Assembly (NCBI GenBank): GCA_944376425.1
Contig: CALWCS010000182.1
Coordinates: forward strand, 74,828-138,827
DNA: 64,000 nucleotides
Direction: 5' to 3'
Origin: an uncultured Lachnospiraceae bacterium
GTDB taxonomy: Bacteria; Bacillota; Clostridia; Lachnospirales; Lachnospiraceae
Shown here one piece after another: positions 62,248 to 64,000 of the stretch (positions within the stretch are counted from its first letter, which is position 1; each line of letters opens with the position of its first letter). Below the pieces are notes generated by a model. The model did no database searches. It was not told where the DNA came from and saw nothing but the letters and a program-made list of their open reading frames with translations. Both the position numbers and the translations under genes were made by a program.

Positions 62248-63477
62248 ATGCTCGAAGTCAAATACAGGGAAGGATCGGCAGAAGAGGAAGAAGCAAAAAA
62301 AGAAGAGAGTGAAGAAGCAGAAGAGTTTGAAATTCCTAAAAATGTAAAGCAGATTGGAGAAGTAGAAAAAGAACGAAAGCTGTACATAGAAGATTATGTT
62401 ATCACGTATCTTCAGCAGCTGACAAAAAATGCAGAAGAAACAAAGGCGGCATTCTTTCTGGGAGAAAAACGAGTACAGAAAGATTGCCATTATCTTTTTA
62501 TCAGCGGAATATTAGAGGTAGAAGATACTCAGTTTTCACAAGAGCAGCAAAATAAAATAGCAGAAGAAAAACAAAAGTATTTCCCAAATTTAGAACTTAT
62601 GGGATGGCTGTTTGCTGCACCAAATCAAAAACTGGAGTTAACAGTGGAAATGGAACAAAGACATAGAAGTCTGTTTCCAAAAGAAGATACCGTGCTTTTA
62701 GTCAGAGATTGCATAGAGCAGGAAGAAATTTTATTTTTAATGGAAGAAAACAGGCTGTGTGAGCAAAGAGGATACTATGTTTATTACGAGCAGAACACAG
62801 GTATGCAGGAATATTTAATGGAACATAAAAAGACAGAGTCTGTCGAAGAAGAGACAAAAGAAGAAAAAGCAGTACAAAGTTTTCGAAGGAAATTCAGAAA
62901 AAGACAGCAAGGAAAAGAAACGAGAACAGTAAGATGGGTATACGGTGCCAGCACAATGCTTGTTTTGACAATCTTAGTGATTGGGGTAACGATCATCAAT
63001 AATTATGATAAGATGAAAAATGTAGAAAAAGCATTGAATAATATTTCAAAACAGGTGACAGATGATTCAGAAATAGAAGAGCTTCCAGTTTCAGCGCAGG
63101 CAGAATGGGAAACAGAAAGTGAAACGCAAGAAAGCAAGAGGCAGACGGAGACAACACAGACAGAAAAGAAAACAGAAGAGACAGAGACAGAAATAGAGAC
63201 GGAGAGCGAAGAAAAAAATGAGACAGTAAAAAAAGAGACTGCTCCAGAAACAGAGAACGAACAAGAGGAGTCAGAAGAAATGGTACAGACAGAAGAAACA
63301 AAAGAAGCCTCTGCAAGACCGTCACAGGCAGTCTATATTGTGAAGAACGGAGATACATTAGCAGATATTTGTCAGAGGTATTATGGAAATCTGGAAAAAG
63401 TAGAAGAAATCTGTGAATTGAATCATATTGAAGACCAAAATGAGATATGGGTAGGAGAAAAAATTTTATTACCTTAG
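62248..63477 (+). CDS. LysM protein with a cytoplasmic MPN(JAB)-like domain, single membrane segment and acidic linker
   Basis: A 409-residue protein: acidic N-terminus, a globular domain at ~43-190, a basic stretch, one membrane segment (~231-251), a Glu/Thr-rich linker and a C-terminal LysM (VYIVKNGDTLADICQRYYG, ~362-409). The globular domain reads like an MPN/JAB fold (AAFFLGEKR, YLFISGILEVED, FPNLELMGWLFAAP, HRSLFPKEDTVLLVRD), but the HxH...D zinc motif is absent, as in inactive MPN domains of Rpn8/eIF3f; this is a by-eye assignment. GGGGTGG precedes the ATG. The LysM would face peptidoglycan. Confidence 0.75.
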   Translation: MLEVKYREGSAEEEEAKKEESEEAEEFEIPKNVKQIGEVEKERKLYIEDYVITYLQQLTKNAEETKAAFFLGEKRVQKDCHYLFISGILEVEDTQFSQEQQNKIAEEKQKYFPNLELMGWLFAAPNQKLELTVEMEQRHRSLFPKEDTVLLVRDCIEQEEILFLMEENRLCEQRGYYVYYEQNTGMQEYLMEHKKTESVEEETKEEKAVQSFRRKFRKRQQGKETRTVRWVYGASTMLVLTILVIGVTIINNYDKMKNVEKALNNISKQVTDDSEIEELPVSAQAEWETESETQESKRQTETTQTEKKTEETETEIETESEEKNETVKKETAPETENEQEESEEMVQTEETKEASARPSQAVYIVKNGDTLADICQRYYGNLEKVEEICELNHIEDQNEIWVGEKILLP

Positions 63478-63648
63478 AAAAGCCTATGATATTGAGAACA
63501 AAAAATCTTTTTCTGATAACAAGGGTTGCCCCAAACTTTTGATGTTTGGTGTCCTACAACATTTTGAAATCTGCATGATCAGATTCCTTTTTTAGGCTTT
63601 TCGAGTCAAAAGTTCCTACTTTTCTGCATAAGTAGGAACTTTTGACCA
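63478..63648. repeat. Structured intergenic element with several hairpins
   Basis: Directly after the LysM gene, GAAAAGCCTA (63477-63486) is complementary to TAGGCTTTTC near 63592-63601, enclosing small hairpins (CCAAAC/GTTTGG; AATCTG/CAGATT). A perfect 17-bp hairpin follows (GTCAAAAGTTCCTACTT and its complement, about 63606-63648). The last could be a terminator without a strong T-tract, or a repeat. No gene is seen here or up to 63774. Confidence 0.5.
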
Positions 63649-63774
63649 TGGTATTATTTTATGATATAATAAACGCACGGCAGAAGTTTCAGGCAGCATT
63701 CTAAAATTTCACAGACATCAGAAGAAAAAAGAGATCTGTGAAAAAGTAAAACGAAAAGATGAAAGTAGGAAGAA

Positions 63775-64000
63775 ATGAAAGAAGAGAAAAGCATAGAAAG
63801 GACAGGAGAGGAAAGAGAAAAAGACGGCGGAAGCCGCTATTTTGATCATGTTGACGGGAAAAGCGATGAAATGCAGGATATGACGTATTGGAATCATCCT
63901 TTTTTACATAAAATCAAGGGAAAATTTGGAACATTTGGGAATATATTGAAAAGAAGAAAAAGAATCATAATTTCGATTGTTTTAATTTTAGGGATTGTCG
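63775..64000 (+). CDS. Membrane protein of unknown function, partial at the right edge
   Basis: 75 codons are visible from ATG 63775 (TAGGA just upstream) to the window end: a charged cytoplasmic N-terminus (MKEEKSIERTGEEREKDGG..., SDEMQDMTYWNHPFLHKIKG), a basic patch KRRKR and the start of a membrane segment (IIISIVLILGIV). A long charged leader before a single membrane segment is common in cell-wall enzymes of this group, but nothing visible identifies the product. Confidence 0.6.
   Translation, partial: MKEEKSIERTGEEREKDGGSRYFDHVDGKSDEMQDMTYWNHPFLHKIKGKFGTFGNILKRRKRIIISIVLILGIV

Noticed and set aside
1-64000. CRISPR arrays, prophage and transposases
   Set aside because: No regularly spaced repeats, no phage structural or integrase genes and no transposase motifs were seen on either strand.

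Overview
The window is chromosomal DNA of a low-GC, Gram-positive, spore-forming anaerobe, most likely a gut Lachnospiraceae (Blautia/Mediterraneibacter-like). The signs are A+T-rich sequence with strong AGGAGG ribosome sites, an Agr quorum-sensing locus, YesM/YesN-type two-component systems, a radical-SAM ribonucleotide reductase activase, split transketolase subunits, a YyaC sporulation protein and a long Gram-positive type SRP RNA. No transposase, prophage or CRISPR array was seen.

Layout. 1-2731: an Agr-type locus with a partial AgrA-like regulator, AgrB, an AgrC-like kinase and a 48-residue AgrD-like propeptide that has no cysteine; two promoters carry 21-bp-period direct repeats typical of LytTR operators. 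3321-7152: a five-gene operon of an ABC exporter (two permeases and an ATPase) bracketed by two extracytoplasmic proteins. 7606-21245: sugar sensing and uptake, namely a membrane-anchored sugar-binding sensor, YesM-like kinase, YesN-like regulator and sugar-binding lipoprotein; then a separate LytTR regulator/kinase pair with a secreted carboxylesterase behind a LytTR-type operator; then a ChvE-GguA-GguB monosaccharide transporter. 21460-24080: a TetR regulator divergent from a secreted hydrolase and a flavodoxin lipoprotein. 24317-27493: a second binding-protein/kinase/regulator set without a transporter. 27490-30696: a cobalamin riboswitch and a BtuF-BtuC-BtuD transporter. 31205-32209: formamidase behind an intrinsic terminator.

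32653-36672: an HPr-like protein lacking the catalytic histidine, a SmtB-type zinc sensor and four zinc-ribbon or acidic-linker proteins. 36700-38412: a NrdG-like activase, tadA and the SRP RNA. 38597-48462: oligoendopeptidase F, a small membrane protein and a peptide ABC transporter whose DppC has an unusual four-repeat extracytoplasmic domain and whose dppB is preceded by a 17-codon coupled ORF. 48633-50939: two paralogous secreted proteins with a lipobox-like site lacking its cysteine. 51177-54001: two thioredoxins, a Nudix hydrolase, a Crp/Fnr regulator with a palindromic operator before trxA, and an orphan protein. 54070-54155: tRNA-Ser(CGA). 54419-61280: PduL, phosphofructokinase, dnaX-ebfC-recR and transketolase subunits. 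61411-64000: YyaC, a possible MPN-TM-LysM protein and the start of an unknown membrane protein.

How it works together: most of the window is environmental sensing tied to uptake (peptide signal, sugars, B12, peptides, zinc), with core replication, repair and glycolysis genes at the right. The ancestral order tadA-scr-dnaX-ebfC-recR is split by about 18 kb. Assignments rest on motifs and family knowledge read by eye; no database search was run.
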